Origin: Aquimarina sp. ERC-38
GTDB taxonomy: Bacteria > Bacteroidota > Bacteroidia > Flavobacteriales > Flavobacteriaceae
Assembly: GCF_026222555.1 (NCBI RefSeq)
Contig: NZ_CP098511.1
Coordinates: forward strand, 2,151,501 to 2,215,500
Length of the DNA: 64,000 nt
Direction of reading: 5' to 3'
Shown here in pieces: positions 9,957-19,730 of this stretch. A program made the position numbers and the translations under genes. The first letter of the stretch is position 1. Each line of letters begins with the position of its first letter. The notes under the pieces were generated by a model. That model ran no database searches. It saw only the letters and a list, made by a program, of their open reading frames with translations, and was not told the DNA's origin.

Positions 9957-10126
9957 GAGCAAGTAGATTTTACTAAAAGACAAATATCTATTGTTGCTTT
10001 TATCTAATAAAATACGGTATCTCTTTCTAATTTATTATATACTCGTTATAAAACAATTATATAATATTGTGCTAGTGCATAAGCCTAAAGTATACTAAAC
10101 TTATTGGTTAAGATTGGCAAGCTTAC

Positions 10127-10216
10127 CTAATAAAAGTTGTCTGTATTTACCTTTGCCACTTGTTTGTAACTTACAGTAAAAAGATCAGGTGTAGTCAATG
10201 TTTTAAAAGTTGTCAT
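10127..10216 (-). pseudogene. Decayed lipoprotein leader, copy 3
   Basis: A 29-codon frame from ATG 10216 starts MTTFKTLTTPDLFTVSYK. It aligns with copies 1 and 2 but has lost the lipobox cysteine (VSY) and much of the hydrophobic core. Residues after the box (QVAKVNTDNF) resemble copy 2 (HLTKVYDNDF). Read as the oldest of three tandem leaders. Confidence 0.55.
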
Positions 10217-10325
10217 AGTTTGCAAATTTAGTTTGTTAGAGAGTTCGTGTTAAATAGTTATAATTAGTCTCTATATTTTAATAGTATTAAGCTATATTCT
10301 AATATTTAGTTAAGATAATAAAAAA
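10217..10325 (-). repeat. Leader-region repeat, copy 3 (diverged)
   Basis: Contains TTTGTTAGAGAGTTCGTG on the plus strand, as in copies 1 and 2; similarity fades beyond about 60 bases. Confidence 0.6.
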
Positions 10326-10465
10326 AAGAGAAAAAAAGCGTTAATATTTAATGAATTTTACAATTATTCAAAATATTAGCTTTTTTTCTCTCTTCTAAGG
10401 TGAAATCTATATGTAAACCATCGTTCGATAGTTAGATTTCATAGGCAAACTAACACTGTATGCCT

Positions 10466-12019
10466 TTAAGGTCTCAGATCAACTTCACTCATAAATATAT
10501 CATCAATAAAAATCTTAAGTGGCATATCATTAAATTCATTATCACCTCTGATCAATAATTGTTTTCCTTCGGTCTCATTAGGAGTTACCAGGATAGAACT
10601 ATACACCCATTGATTCGTTGGGAATGCAGAAGTATATGCCGGATTAGGTCCAGTAGCAAAATTAGGATTCGGTCTTAAGTAAATTCTGAAATCAGGGAAA
10701 TTAACTCCGGCTGGAGTATTGACCTGACTTTCTATATAAGTCCAGGCACCAATTTCATAAGTTTGTCCGGCTTTTACATCAACTGTACCAAGAATGTGTG
10801 CAATAACTGCGCCTCCGTTAGCTTCCATATCAAGTACACCGCTATTAGTTCCGGTTCTTCCACGACCAAAATTTATAGAGAAATCAAACAATTCCCATTT
10901 TCCTCCCCAGTTCTGATTGGGCCATTGCGCGAGGTCGGTATTTTTTTCAAAACTATAAGCTATAGGCGTTTTTTCTAACAGATTTTCTCCTTGTTCAAAA
11001 GCATCCATAGTAATATCTGTAAAGCTATCTGCTTGTACCGCATCCGTAGTAGTTAAAGTTCCGGCTGTATAAGATACCTTTACCGTATCATCTATATATA
11101 CTTGGTCATCAGCAATTTTAATAACTAGGACGTTTTGCTTTGCCGGATCAAGGGTAATACTTTCAATAACAGGAGCAGGAGTGATTGGCATTCCGCCATT
11201 TTCTATGCTTATTGAGAAATTATCAGGTTCTATTGTATCTTCATTTAATTCTCTACTAAAATTTAACTCTAAAGTTCCATCTTTTTTACCTCTTATCTCA
11301 TCCAAAGTTACAGGATCCGTAGAAGGGATCACTCTAATTAAATTGGGGATATTGGCAATAGCTTCACCAAATGGTCTTCCGTTAGCGGCTTTTAGATTCA
11401 AACCATAAACTCCTAACCGTTTATAAGTTATATCTACCTCATTTACATTTTCTTCTGTTTCCGGATCACCGCCTTCTAAGGTCCAATCAATATCTTGAGG
11501 TTCACCTGCGGTCTCTAAAGTATATCTAATAGATCGACCAGCTAATATTACGTTTTGTGCATTGCTAGCAATATTTAAGGCAGCACCCAGAGTACCATCT
11601 GGATTAATATAATTAGCTTTCAGATCAATAGCAACTGGTTCCAATACGGTTACTGCGATAGTCGTATCTAACTCTCTACTTCTTTTTTCTCCACCCACAA
11701 AAGCCTCTTCTTCAAATACCTGGTTTAAGACAACGTTGTGCCTACCTACCTTAGTAAATACAGCTTTAACTATGTCAGAAGTAGATTCTGTAACATTAGC
11801 AACTCCTTCCGGAAAAGTCCATCGTCTCGAGACGACACCAGTAGAAACATCACCAAAAGTTAAATCCGTATTCAATCTAATTTGATTAGCCTGATCTTGT
11901 TCAGAAGTAAATATGACTCTTTGACTAGGGACACTTATATCAACATCATCATCCTGACAACTTATAATGGTAGAAAAAACCAGTATAGGGGTAACTATAT
12001 ATTTAAATAACTTTTTCAT
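10466..12019 (-). CDS. SusE/F-position surface glycan-binding lipoprotein
   Basis: Probable surface glycan-binding protein of the SusC/D system. The start at 12019 is chosen because it gives a lipoprotein signal peptide with lipobox IISC (Cys21); the open frame reaches 36 codons further upstream into susD. Mature part: two PKD/Ig-like modules (about residues 25-230; the first has the RRWTFPEG block), an Ig-like module (about 235-345), and a C-terminal jelly-roll region (about 360-517) that looks like a carbohydrate-binding module (YSFEKNTD, IFIDDIFMSE). It follows susD by 13 bases, so it is the third gene of the susCD operon. Proteins in this position vary greatly; the assignment rests on context and architecture, and the ligand (agar/porphyran oligosaccharide) is inferred. 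Confidence 0.75.
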   Translation of the reverse strand: MKKLFKYIVTPILVFSTIISCQDDDVDISVPSQRVIFTSEQDQANQIRLNTDLTFGDVSTGVVSRRWTFPEGVANVTESTSDIVKAVFTKVGRHNVVLNQVFEEEAFVGGEKRSRELDTTIAVTVLEPVAIDLKANYINPDGTLGAALNIASNAQNVILAGRSIRYTLETAGEPQDIDWTLEGGDPETEENVNEVDITYKRLGVYGLNLKAANGRPFGEAIANIPNLIRVIPSTDPVTLDEIRGKKDGTLELNFSRELNEDTIEPDNFSISIENGGMPITPAPVIESITLDPAKQNVLVIKIADDQVYIDDTVKVSYTAGTLTTTDAVQADSFTDITMDAFEQGENLLEKTPIAYSFEKNTDLAQWPNQNWGGKWELFDFSINFGRGRTGTNSGVLDMEANGGAVIAHILGTVDVKAGQTYEIGAWTYIESQVNTPAGVNFPDFRIYLRPNPNFATGPNPAYTSAFPTNQWVYSSILVTPNETEGKQLLIRGDNEFNDMPLKIFIDDIFMSEVDLRP

Positions 12020-12032
12020 ATGTGTTAAATTT

Positions 12033-13781
12033 TTAATTTCCAACTTCATCATTTGTTTGTAGTTCTGCTGCCGGTATAGGTAAGTAATTATGTAATTCCG
12101 GACTATAATTTTTACTTGCCTGCGCAAAATCCTGACGGATTTTTCCTCTTATAAATAAAGGTGCTACACCGGCACCTGAGCCCATTTGACCATCAATAGC
12201 ATTCACATCTAAAATACCATCCTGATTTTTTAATCTCCACTCTTCATCAGCGTTTAGTTCACTAATAACATCCCCTGCAATACCCCATCGTACTAAATCT
12301 TTCCAGCGATGTCCTTCCAAACAAAGTTCCAATGGCCGTTCTACTCGTCGCAAATGTGTTCTTACGGACTCAACAGAAGGGGTTACCTGGGTTTCTACAC
12401 CACCATTTACTTGTTTGCTTATATGAAATGCAGGAAAGGTTCCGTTGGTATCAATGTAATCTCTTAAGGTAATTACTCCGGCTCTTCTTCGCACTAAATC
12501 TATAAACTCAATAGCAGTATCCACATCCCCGTTAGCTTCCAAAACTGCTTCTGCATACATTAAGTAAACATCTGCCAGTCGTATATGACGGTAGTTTATT
12601 TCAGAACGAAAAAGACCATCTTCGCTTTCTAAATGATACCAATTAGAATATTTTTTGGCATATGAACTTTGTCCGAAAACCCAACCGGGTCTTTCACCTA
12701 TAGGTAATCCGTAATATAAACCATCCCCGTCTATAGGGACAATACTGGCACCCATTCTTTTTGACTGCATATTATCATCATTAACCGGGTTATCAACATC
12801 AACTGAATCCCTTACAAAAAGTTCATGAAGGTAGTAGGTAGGTAACACTACATTAAAACCTGCAAAATTTAATTGCGCTATAGATCTTGCAATAGCACTA
12901 GCCTCAGCTCCGGTTTCATTATTATTATTATCAACTATCTCACCTCTAACTCCTGGATTAATATCTATATTATAAGGAGTTTCCAAGATAGATTCTGAAT
13001 TAAATTCCGTTAAATGAGAAAAGTTATCCAAGTTGTTAGGAGCCAATCTATAAATATTAGAATCTATCACTTCTTTTAATTGCGTGGCAGCCTGAGACCA
13101 CTGTTGTGTGTACAAATAAGATTTACCGAGTAATGAAGTTGCCGCACCCCAGGTTACTCTTCCCAAATCACTCTCCGGCCAGGTTCGTGGTAAATTTTCT
13201 TTTGCAAACTGAAGGTCAGGAATAATTATTTGATTCGTTACTTCTTCTATATTGCTTAAAGGAGCTGATATTTGATCTGATGTTTCAGGTACTTCTGTTC
13301 TAATAACGGCTTGTCCGTACGTATGAATCAATTGGAAGTAGTAAAAAGCTCGGAAAAAACGTGCTTGAGCTTCAATAGAAACAGCATTTTCAGCATTGTC
13401 AAAGGCTTCAGGATTAAGCGGAATTTGCGCAAGTACTTGATTCGCTCTAAATATTCCTATGTATAATTCATTCCATTTATCTACTACTTGTTCGGTAGCA
13501 TCTCCAAAGGTTAAATTAGAAAAAACAATTTGTCGATAAAAGCTTTCAGTACCAGCTTCATCTCCAAGTAACATTTCAAAAGCAAGTCCGCTTCCACTAA
13601 TACTTTGAAACTGAAGCGCACCATATACGGTATTTAACGCCCTTTCAAAATCATTTTCAGTTCTCCAAAAGGTGCCGTTATCTACGGAGTTAATATTTTC
13701 CACATCTAAGTCACAACTTGTGAGTACTAAAATGCTGAGCAAAAAAGTAATGTGAACATGTAATCTTTTTTTAATCTTCAT
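12033..13781 (-). CDS. susD: SusD-family outer-membrane glycan-binding lipoprotein
   Basis: Surface lipoprotein that lids the SusC transporter and captures oligosaccharides. The ATG at 13781 gives the leader MKIKKRLHVH... with lipobox LTSC (Cys23); the longer frame starting at 13823 would overlap susC and is rejected. The N-terminal SusD region has the FWRTENDFERALNTVYGALQ block. TPR-like helices follow, and the C-terminal RagB/SusD domain has ERPLELCLEGHRWKDLVRWG and ends in LHNYLPIPAAEL. At 582 aa it is normal. It lies 22 bases after susC and 13 before the glycan-binding gene, forming one operon. Its placement among agarases suggests agar/porphyran oligosaccharide binding. Confidence 0.95.
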   Translation of the reverse strand: MKIKKRLHVHITFLLSILVLTSCDLDVENINSVDNGTFWRTENDFERALNTVYGALQFQSISGSGLAFEMLLGDEAGTESFYRQIVFSNLTFGDATEQVVDKWNELYIGIFRANQVLAQIPLNPEAFDNAENAVSIEAQARFFRAFYYFQLIHTYGQAVIRTEVPETSDQISAPLSNIEEVTNQIIIPDLQFAKENLPRTWPESDLGRVTWGAATSLLGKSYLYTQQWSQAATQLKEVIDSNIYRLAPNNLDNFSHLTEFNSESILETPYNIDINPGVRGEIVDNNNNETGAEASAIARSIAQLNFAGFNVVLPTYYLHELFVRDSVDVDNPVNDDNMQSKRMGASIVPIDGDGLYYGLPIGERPGWVFGQSSYAKKYSNWYHLESEDGLFRSEINYRHIRLADVYLMYAEAVLEANGDVDTAIEFIDLVRRRAGVITLRDYIDTNGTFPAFHISKQVNGGVETQVTPSVESVRTHLRRVERPLELCLEGHRWKDLVRWGIAGDVISELNADEEWRLKNQDGILDVNAIDGQMGSGAGVAPLFIRGKIRQDFAQASKNYSPELHNYLPIPAAELQTNDEVGN

Positions 13782-13803
13782 AATAAAATCTGTATAATAT
13801 ATT

Positions 13804-16800
13804 TTAAAAACTAAGTTGAACACCTAATAAAATTCTTCTGGAAACAGGATATGTTATTCGATCTACTCCTCTTGTAAAAATTCCATCTCCACCTATTTCC
13901 GGGTCAAAACCAGTATACTCAGTAAAAGTAAATGGGTTTTGAGCAGCTGCATATACTCTGGCTTTTGTAAAGAAGTCAGGTAAACTCTTGTTAGGAATAG
14001 TATATCCTAAGGTAATGTTTCTAATTCTTAAATACGTTCCGTCTTCTAAGAAGTAATCTGATCTCGCTCTCGTATTCTCATTGGCTCCTGCTCTTCTAGC
14101 CGGAATATCCGAATTAGGATTCTGAGGGGTCCATTGCCCTAATTGTTCCTGATGCCTACCTAATCTATAGGCAAGTAGTCTAGCTCCGTTATATACTTCA
14201 GCACCATAAGAAAAGTAATTTTGAACGAATAAATCAAAACCTTTATAATTTAAATTTATATTTAAACCAGCTTCGAATTCTGCTTGTCCGGAACCAGCGT
14301 ATACTCGATCATCATCCGTAATAACACCATCCGTAGCATCTGCAATGCCGTCACCATCAGTATCTACATTAACCTGATCAACATATGCAATATCTCCCAA
14401 TCTTGCATTAGGCACAAGCTGCTGGTATTCCTGTAATTGTTCTTGTGTTTTGATTACCCCATTATTTTCAAGTAAAAAGAAGGCACCAGCCTCAAATCCT
14501 TCTGCCAGGAACGTAGTATTATCCACATTTCCGGTGGTAAATAAAGGAATACCTCCTGAGAAACCTCTACTGGTTCCGTTGAGATCGGTAACTTCATTAA
14601 CATTTCTAGTAAATGTACCTGCAATATTCCATTCTAAGCCAAAATTAGTTTGACCTTTATAAGATAGAGATAATTCTATTCCTTCATTTGTTAAATTTCC
14701 TGCATTGATAATTCTACTACTAAAAGAAGGATCTCGAGGAGCATTTGTTCCAGCAGAAGGGGGAAGTCTTTCTTCTAGCAAAAGATCTTCTCTATTGTTT
14801 ATGTAGTAATCTGCAGTAAACGTAATCTGATTATTAAATAAGGATAAATCCAAACCTACGTTTCTTGAAATTTTGGTTTCCCACTGGATATCCGGGTCAA
14901 TAATCCGTCTTCCGATTTGTCCAAAGGCTAAATCTTCATCCGGACCAAACAAGAAGTTAACACCCGATTCGATGATAGGTACATATGGAGTAGGGTTGTT
15001 TCCTGCTATAGTTTGATTACCTACTTCTGCAATACTTCCTCTTAATTTGAAGTTTTGTATAAAATCGATATTAGCATTTCGGAAGAAAGGTTCTTCACTT
15101 ATATTCCATCCTGCAGAAACTCCGTAGAATGTTTTAAATCGGTTATCAGGTCCAAAATTAGAAGATCCATCCCTTCTGATACTTGCGGATAAAAGGTATC
15201 TGTCGTCAAAGTTATACTGAATTCGACCTAATAAACCACTTAATCTGTTTTCACTTTCAAATCCGGTAGGATTAATTGGTTCTTCTCCCTGACTTAATAC
15301 ATCCGTATCATTACTGGCCAATCCGATAACTCCAGTACTTAAAGTTTTATTCTCAAATTGTTCAAATGATGACAATGCCAGTAACTGAATATTATGTTTT
15401 CCGATATCGAAATAGTAATTTAAAGAATTTTCAATAGTATTTCTTTGACTAAAAATAAAACTCTCCTGTAGTATAGCATCTTCTCTTGAAGCACCAGGTG
15501 CAAACTCTCCTCTAAAATTAAAAAGTAAATATTGAGGCTGAAAAGATTTTCTTCTAAAGTCAAAAGAGTTTCTACCCAGGTTAACTTTATAATTTAAACC
15601 CTCAAGAATTTCATAGTCCAGACTAAAAGCGACATTTGTACTTTTTATTGTTCTGTTATCTTCATTATTAAGAAGTCTGGTTAAGAAACTTAGTAACTCC
15701 GGTTGTCCGGTTCCTACTCCTAAATTAACGATACCATTCACCGGCTGTACATCTGCGATCGGAGGTTGAAATGGTCTTTGTGAAACTGCTTGTTCCAAAA
15801 GTGCAAAGGGTTCTTGCTGTCTAAGTTCATCTGTAATACCAAGACTCGTAAATATTTTCAATCTATCCTTTGTATACTGTCCGGTAACCCTTGTACTTAA
15901 TCGGTTAAATCCGGAATTAATCAAAACACCTTCCTGATCAAAATACGTAGCATTAATATTTAAAGTTAAATCACCTACACCTCCGGATATGTTTAAGTTG
16001 TGGTTTTTGATCAGAGCATTATCATTTTGTACGTCTCCTACAAAATCACTATCAAAATCAAGTGCGTTGGGATTTAAGAAAAAGATATTATTATCTAGAT
16101 TATCCGAATCAAGTAGTAACTGATCGGAAAATAACTGCTCACTGGTGTTTAATAAAGGAACTCCGGAAGTAATATTTTGAACCGCAGTATAGGTAGCGTA
16201 GTCAATACTTAGTTTACCTCTTTTTCCTTTTTTAGTGGTAATAAGAATTACCCCGTTAGCTGCTCTTACCCCATACACTGCAGCAGAAGCTCCATCCTTT
16301 AATATATCAATAGATTCAATTTGTTCGGGGGCAATGTTTGGATTTCTTTGATATGGAATTCCATCTACAACAAATAGTGGTCCTAAAGAACCAGGACTTA
16401 AAGATCCTACACCCCGTATTTGTATGTTTGCCTCTTCTCCCGGTCTACCATTACTAGCCTGAATATTTACTCCTGCTACCTGTCCCTGTAGGGATTCTGC
16501 TACATCAGATACCGGAGCTTTTGAAATAATTTCTGCACTTATCGTGTTAACAGCACCAGTAACTTCGATTTTTCGCTGGGTACCATATCCAATTACGACA
16601 ACCTGGTCTAATTCCTGACTATCTTCGGCCATGACAATATCTACTGTAGTAGCATCTCCTACTACGACGGATTGACTTACAAAACCTACAGAAGAAAAAA
16701 CAAGAGTTTCTCCTTTTGACACATTAATAGTATAGTTTCCATCAAAATCGGAAACTGCACCTTTACTAGTACCTTGTACTAAAATGTTTACTCCTAATAA

Positions 16801-16938
16801 AGGCATATTACCTTCATCCGTGATAGTTCCTGAAAGGTTAAATTCTTCCTGGGCTTTTGTGCTAATGGAAACTAACATTAAAACACAAATTAAAAGCCAA
16901 TGGTTTTTGTTGGCAATAGTTGCTATTTTGTTTTTCAT
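13804..16938 (-). CDS. susC: SusC-family TonB-dependent oligosaccharide transporter
   Basis: Outer-membrane TonB-dependent importer. Order: signal peptide (1-29, ...STKAQ), carboxypeptidase-D regulatory-like beta domain (about 32-110, GVNILVQGTSKGAVSDFDGN), TonB-box-like region, plug domain (about 125-235, with VVVIGYGTQR and GPLFVVDGIPY), then the 22-strand barrel ending in RRILLGVQLSF. It has no STN domain, so it is not a FecA-type signalling receptor and control must come from elsewhere. First gene of the operon susC-susD-glycan-binding lipoprotein. Upstream are a TATGTTTG -7 candidate and the strongest copy of the 18-bp operator motif, about 122 bp from the start. Confidence 0.95.
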   Translation of the reverse strand: MKNKIATIANKNHWLLICVLMLVSISTKAQEEFNLSGTITDEGNMPLLGVNILVQGTSKGAVSDFDGNYTINVSKGETLVFSSVGFVSQSVVVGDATTVDIVMAEDSQELDQVVVIGYGTQRKIEVTGAVNTISAEIISKAPVSDVAESLQGQVAGVNIQASNGRPGEEANIQIRGVGSLSPGSLGPLFVVDGIPYQRNPNIAPEQIESIDILKDGASAAVYGVRAANGVILITTKKGKRGKLSIDYATYTAVQNITSGVPLLNTSEQLFSDQLLLDSDNLDNNIFFLNPNALDFDSDFVGDVQNDNALIKNHNLNISGGVGDLTLNINATYFDQEGVLINSGFNRLSTRVTGQYTKDRLKIFTSLGITDELRQQEPFALLEQAVSQRPFQPPIADVQPVNGIVNLGVGTGQPELLSFLTRLLNNEDNRTIKSTNVAFSLDYEILEGLNYKVNLGRNSFDFRRKSFQPQYLLFNFRGEFAPGASREDAILQESFIFSQRNTIENSLNYYFDIGKHNIQLLALSSFEQFENKTLSTGVIGLASNDTDVLSQGEEPINPTGFESENRLSGLLGRIQYNFDDRYLLSASIRRDGSSNFGPDNRFKTFYGVSAGWNISEEPFFRNANIDFIQNFKLRGSIAEVGNQTIAGNNPTPYVPIIESGVNFLFGPDEDLAFGQIGRRIIDPDIQWETKISRNVGLDLSLFNNQITFTADYYINNREDLLLEERLPPSAGTNAPRDPSFSSRIINAGNLTNEGIELSLSYKGQTNFGLEWNIAGTFTRNVNEVTDLNGTSRGFSGGIPLFTTGNVDNTTFLAEGFEAGAFFLLENNGVIKTQEQLQEYQQLVPNARLGDIAYVDQVNVDTDGDGIADATDGVITDDDRVYAGSGQAEFEAGLNINLNYKGFDLFVQNYFSYGAEVYNGARLLAYRLGRHQEQLGQWTPQNPNSDIPARRAGANENTRARSDYFLEDGTYLRIRNITLGYTIPNKSLPDFFTKARVYAAAQNPFTFTEYTGFDPEIGGDGIFTRGVDRITYPVSRRILLGVQLSF

Positions 16939-17020
16939 AAATAAATAGGAAACTTAAGTGAAATTAAAAATGTTGACGATTTCTTATTTTTTCAAACGCA
17001 AAACGTTTAAATCGTTAAAA

Positions 17021-17028
17021 CAAACATA
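17021..17028 (-). promoter_or_regulatory. Candidate -7 box for the susC operon
   Basis: TATGTTTG on the minus strand matches the Bacteroidetes -7 consensus TAnnTTTG. The -33 element is weak (TTG about 23 bp upstream), which would suit an activator-dependent promoter. It lies 83 bp before the susC start. Confidence 0.35.
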
Positions 17029-17060
17029 TTAATCTTAATTATTTATTAAAACAATTAGAA

Positions 17061-17078
17061 CTAGACAAAATATAGACA
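17061..17078 (-). promoter_or_regulatory. Candidate PUL operator, site A (susC)
   Basis: On the minus strand it reads TGTCTATATTTTGTCTAG: two perfect TGTCTA half-sites in direct repeat, 11 bp apart (one helical turn). It is placed just upstream of the putative core promoter, as expected for an activator site. Confidence 0.6.
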
Positions 17079-17398
17079 AGTATATTTTTTCCTTATAAAA
17101 TGTTAAAATTTAACAGATTTCTAAGCTAAATAGTAAAATTTTGCCTTTGATCTGATTTATTTTTGATTTAAACCATAAAAAACAAATTGCTTTGAAGTCT
17201 ATTTTATAGATAATTCAAAAATTTTATCTTCCAATATGAATTTAAATTTAATTCTATCAAACAATTGTTAATATATCCTAAAGCAATAAATTACTACTTT
17301 ATCTTTATTAATAGTCTATACAAATAAAATTAGATATGTACTACCTTTTATAGTTTTTAAGGTACCTTAAAATTTGAATGCGAAGTACTTAGCGTTTA

Positions 17399-17416
17399 TG
17401 TCAAGTTGTTGTCTAG
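17399..17416 (+). promoter_or_regulatory. Candidate PUL operator, site B (pseudogene)
   Basis: TGTCAAGTTGTTGTCTAG, half-sites 11 bp apart, 86 bp before the start of the decayed T9SS-protein gene. A possible -7 (AACCTTTG at 17435) lies 18 bp downstream. Confidence 0.5.
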
Positions 17417-17501
17417 TTAAAATTTAACTATGTTAACCTTTGCTAATAATAGTTGGTTGCATTTCCCAACAATTAATAAGTACATCTGGGTTTAAGCTCC
17501 T

Positions 17502-18164
17502 ATGATCATAAAAAACATCGTTTTAATTTATTTTTTACTTATCAATTTTATTACATTATCGTAAGCTATTACCTAAAATAATCTGACAACAGTAGTGTTT
17601 TATGGTCAAATTCTTAATATGGATTTATCCTATGATGCTACTCTGAAAGATTTTTTCTCGATGATTATTCAAACACAAGAACTGAACGCTACAGATAATT
17701 TTGTTAATAGTTATAGTTCTTGGGTTATTTTAATTCTTAAATTCAACAAGGAATACGCAACCAAATAAACAGGATCATTTTATTTTTAAGCACACAATTG
17801 ATTCTTCCATTCCAGTATCTTCAACAATACCTTTTGGTTGTAGATACATCATTAGAGTTTCTATATTGACAAAAAGAAGTGATGCTACAGTTACAATTGT
17901 TGATACACCAATTATTGTTGAACCTACCTTATCTATAGGAGACTATATGCTAAAGAAAAAATTTACTGCCTTTTATCCTAATCCGGTAAGAGAAATATTA
18001 TACGTTACCGATAGTGTAAGATCTCAAGAATACAGAATTCTGAATATATCCGGTAGCATGGTAGAATCTGTAGAAGCAAGTACTACCTTAGATATATCTG
18101 ATTAAATGTAGGCACCTACTTTATAGAGATAAAAAGGGGTATTGCGGAATTCCTTACATACTAA
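17502..18164 (+). pseudogene. Decayed copy of the small T9SS domain protein
   Basis: DNA from the ATG at 17502 parallels the intact gene at 19064-19711 along its whole length. The leader has LIYFLLINFI and then a stop codon where the intact protein reads GFSQ. The next blocks include MDLSYDATLKDFF (intact: MDISYDANPEDLF) and DNFVNSYSS. The last 80 codons are still open (FTAFYPNPVREILYVTDSVRSQ against FSAFYPNPVKDVLYFTDNVKSQ). Frameshifts and internal stops separate these blocks. A tandem duplicate of the downstream gene, now inactive. A MITE-like repeat has landed just after its end, separating it from its degenerate hairpin terminator. Confidence 0.85.
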
Positions 18165-18185
18165 AAATTTATTTTATAATTTTTA

Positions 18186-18410
18186 CTATTAGTGTCCGGT
18201 TATACTAAATGATAGTTTATAAAGCTAAATAAAATAAGGTAATTCCAAACTTTGAAGTGATTAGAGGTTGCCTTTTCACTTTATTAAAAGTAATCTGTTC
18301 TTTAATATAAATATTTATTACGATATAGATTGGTCTTGATTCTTGTTTATAGAAGCGATAGCGACCTGTCCGTCCGCAGGCGGGTCTTGAGTCTTTACTA
18401 GAGATTAATG
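18186..18410 (+). mobile_element. MITE-like element, copy 1
   Basis: About 225 bp, closely related to 39167-39409 and (reverse) 62310-62772. It begins CTATTAGTGTCCGGTTA and ends with the block GAAGCGATAGCGACCTG, a GC-rich palindrome (CCGTCCGCAGGCGGG) and TCTTTACTAG. Flanking octamers AATTTTTA / AATTTTAT resemble a decayed 8-bp target duplication. No ORF, so it is non-autonomous. Confidence 0.75.
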
Positions 18411-18424
18411 AATTTTATCTATTG

Positions 18425-18466
18425 GAATGGTTAGATATAATAATATGTCTGACCATTTAGTATATC
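18425..18466 (+). terminator. Degenerate hairpin belonging to the pseudogene
   Basis: AATGGTTAGAT...GTCTGACCATT is an imperfect form of the hairpin at 19731-19777, which follows the intact paralogue. It is displaced from the pseudogene end by the inserted repeat. Confidence 0.5.
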
Positions 18467-18986
18467 ATCCCTAATAAGAAACAGATCTGTAAACTGAATT
18501 GATATAATTAAACGGGGGAATTGGGAAAGAAGCCTTTATTTAAGAAATCTAATAATGTCTTTTTTTTCTATGATAGTCTTATAACGAATGTTTAAGATTT
18601 ACCTTTTTTAATTCTATATGATTAAAGTTACTGAAAGAGATCAGTCGTCTTCTTAAAGTAAATATTGCTTCAAAAAATTATATGATACCAAGGATTTATA
18701 AGAAAATTCCTATGTATTTCTTACAGTAATAAGAATAAAATTTTTTTGGATTTTTATATATAGATTAAAATTTGCCGAATAAATAATATAAAATTATAAA
18801 TATATAGTGTTGTTTTTTTAAGTATTGGTATAAAATTTATCTACATAGTAAATATTCTATATTCTTATTATTATAAATAATTAATTATTCTAAATGTACT
18901 TATTAATACAAAAGATAATTATTATAACTTGATTCCTACATTTTTAATAATTCTTTATTGGTTGATTTCTATTTAGTTGTAATTTA
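18467..18986. other. AT-rich intergenic region
   Basis: About 520 very AT-rich bases between the displaced hairpin and the operator of the next gene. No ORF, RNA gene or repeat recognised. Confidence 0.5.
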
Positions 18987-19004
18987 TGTCTATATTTAGT
19001 CTAG
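18987..19004 (+). promoter_or_regulatory. Candidate PUL operator, site C
   Basis: TGTCTATATTTAGTCTAG, 59 bp before the start of the small T9SS protein gene. It differs from site A at a single position. Confidence 0.6.
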
Positions 19005-19063
19005 TTGTTATTTTAACGTGATAAATAGTAAATTCTTAGTTTTAAGTCTAAATCTTTATAATT

Positions 19064-19711
19064 ATGAAAAAAGTTACGTTAATTTATTTTTTACTTATCA
19101 ATTTTATTGGATTTTCTCAATCCATTACTTGGAATAATCCGGTAACTTCAGCTGCACCTGGTCAAACACTTAGCATGGATATATCCTACGATGCTAATCC
19201 GGAAGATCTTTTTTATGTTCTTTTTGAAATTAGAGAAGTAGATGATACGTTCGCTATTGTAAACAGTTATAATACTACTTTCCCTGTTAATGAAACCAAC
19301 GGTCCGGAACCAAATCAACAGAGTAATATTACTTTTGATTATGAATTAGATGCTTCCATCCCCGCTTCTTCCACATTGCCTCCGGGAAATCAATATTTAA
19401 TCATTGTTGCAATGTCATTAAATAATGATGCTATATTCCGGAATGATAATAGGTCTATCAATATTGATCCTACTCTTTCAACTGGTGATTTTGGTACTAA
19501 AGAAAATTTCTCTGCCTTTTATCCCAATCCGGTTAAAGATGTATTATACTTTACAGATAATGTGAAATCCCAGGAATATAGGATTTTGGATTTATCCGGT
19601 AGAGTGGTAAAGTCTGAAAATGCTAGTACTACATTAAATGTAGCGGAATTGAATGCAGGTACCTACTTTATAGAAACAGAAAATGGAATCGGAAAATTCC
19701 TTAAATACTAA
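19064..19711 (+). CDS. Small T9SS-secreted protein with a PUL-shared domain of unknown function
   Basis: 215-aa exported protein; no known family recognised. Signal peptide 1-19 (LINFIGFSQ); a beta-rich domain of about 115 residues (20-134), starting SITWNN and ending in the block LPPGNQYLIIVAMSLNNDAIF; then a T9SS sorting domain (148-215, FYPNPVKDVL). The same domain, with the same start and end blocks, sits before the T9SS tail of the GH86 enzyme (19834-22482) and of the large FG-GAP protein (24594-28055). The stand-alone form suggests an independent job such as glycan binding (inference). The gene carries a clear operator site upstream and is followed by a strong hairpin and the GH86 gene, so it seems co-regulated with agar degradation. 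A decayed tandem copy lies upstream. Confidence 0.8.
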   Translation: MKKVTLIYFLLINFIGFSQSITWNNPVTSAAPGQTLSMDISYDANPEDLFYVLFEIREVDDTFAIVNSYNTTFPVNETNGPEPNQQSNITFDYELDASIPASSTLPPGNQYLIIVAMSLNNDAIFRNDNRSINIDPTLSTGDFGTKENFSAFYPNPVKDVLYFTDNVKSQEYRILDLSGRVVKSENASTTLNVAELNAGTYFIETENGIGKFLKY

Positions 19712-19730
19712 ATTTTCATTTGTACCTTTG

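Noticed and set aside
12020..12127. Longer N-terminus for the glycan-binding lipoprotein overlapping susD
   Set aside because: The extension would precede a complete lipoprotein signal peptide; the ATG at 12019 is the credible start.
17866..18105. 79-codon ORF encoding a T9SS-like tail
   Set aside because: It is only the surviving open stretch of the pseudogene at 17502-18164, not an independent gene.
18186..18410. Intact insertion sequence or integron-like site
   Set aside because: No transposase or integrase ORF in any of the three copies; better described as non-autonomous MITE-like repeats.
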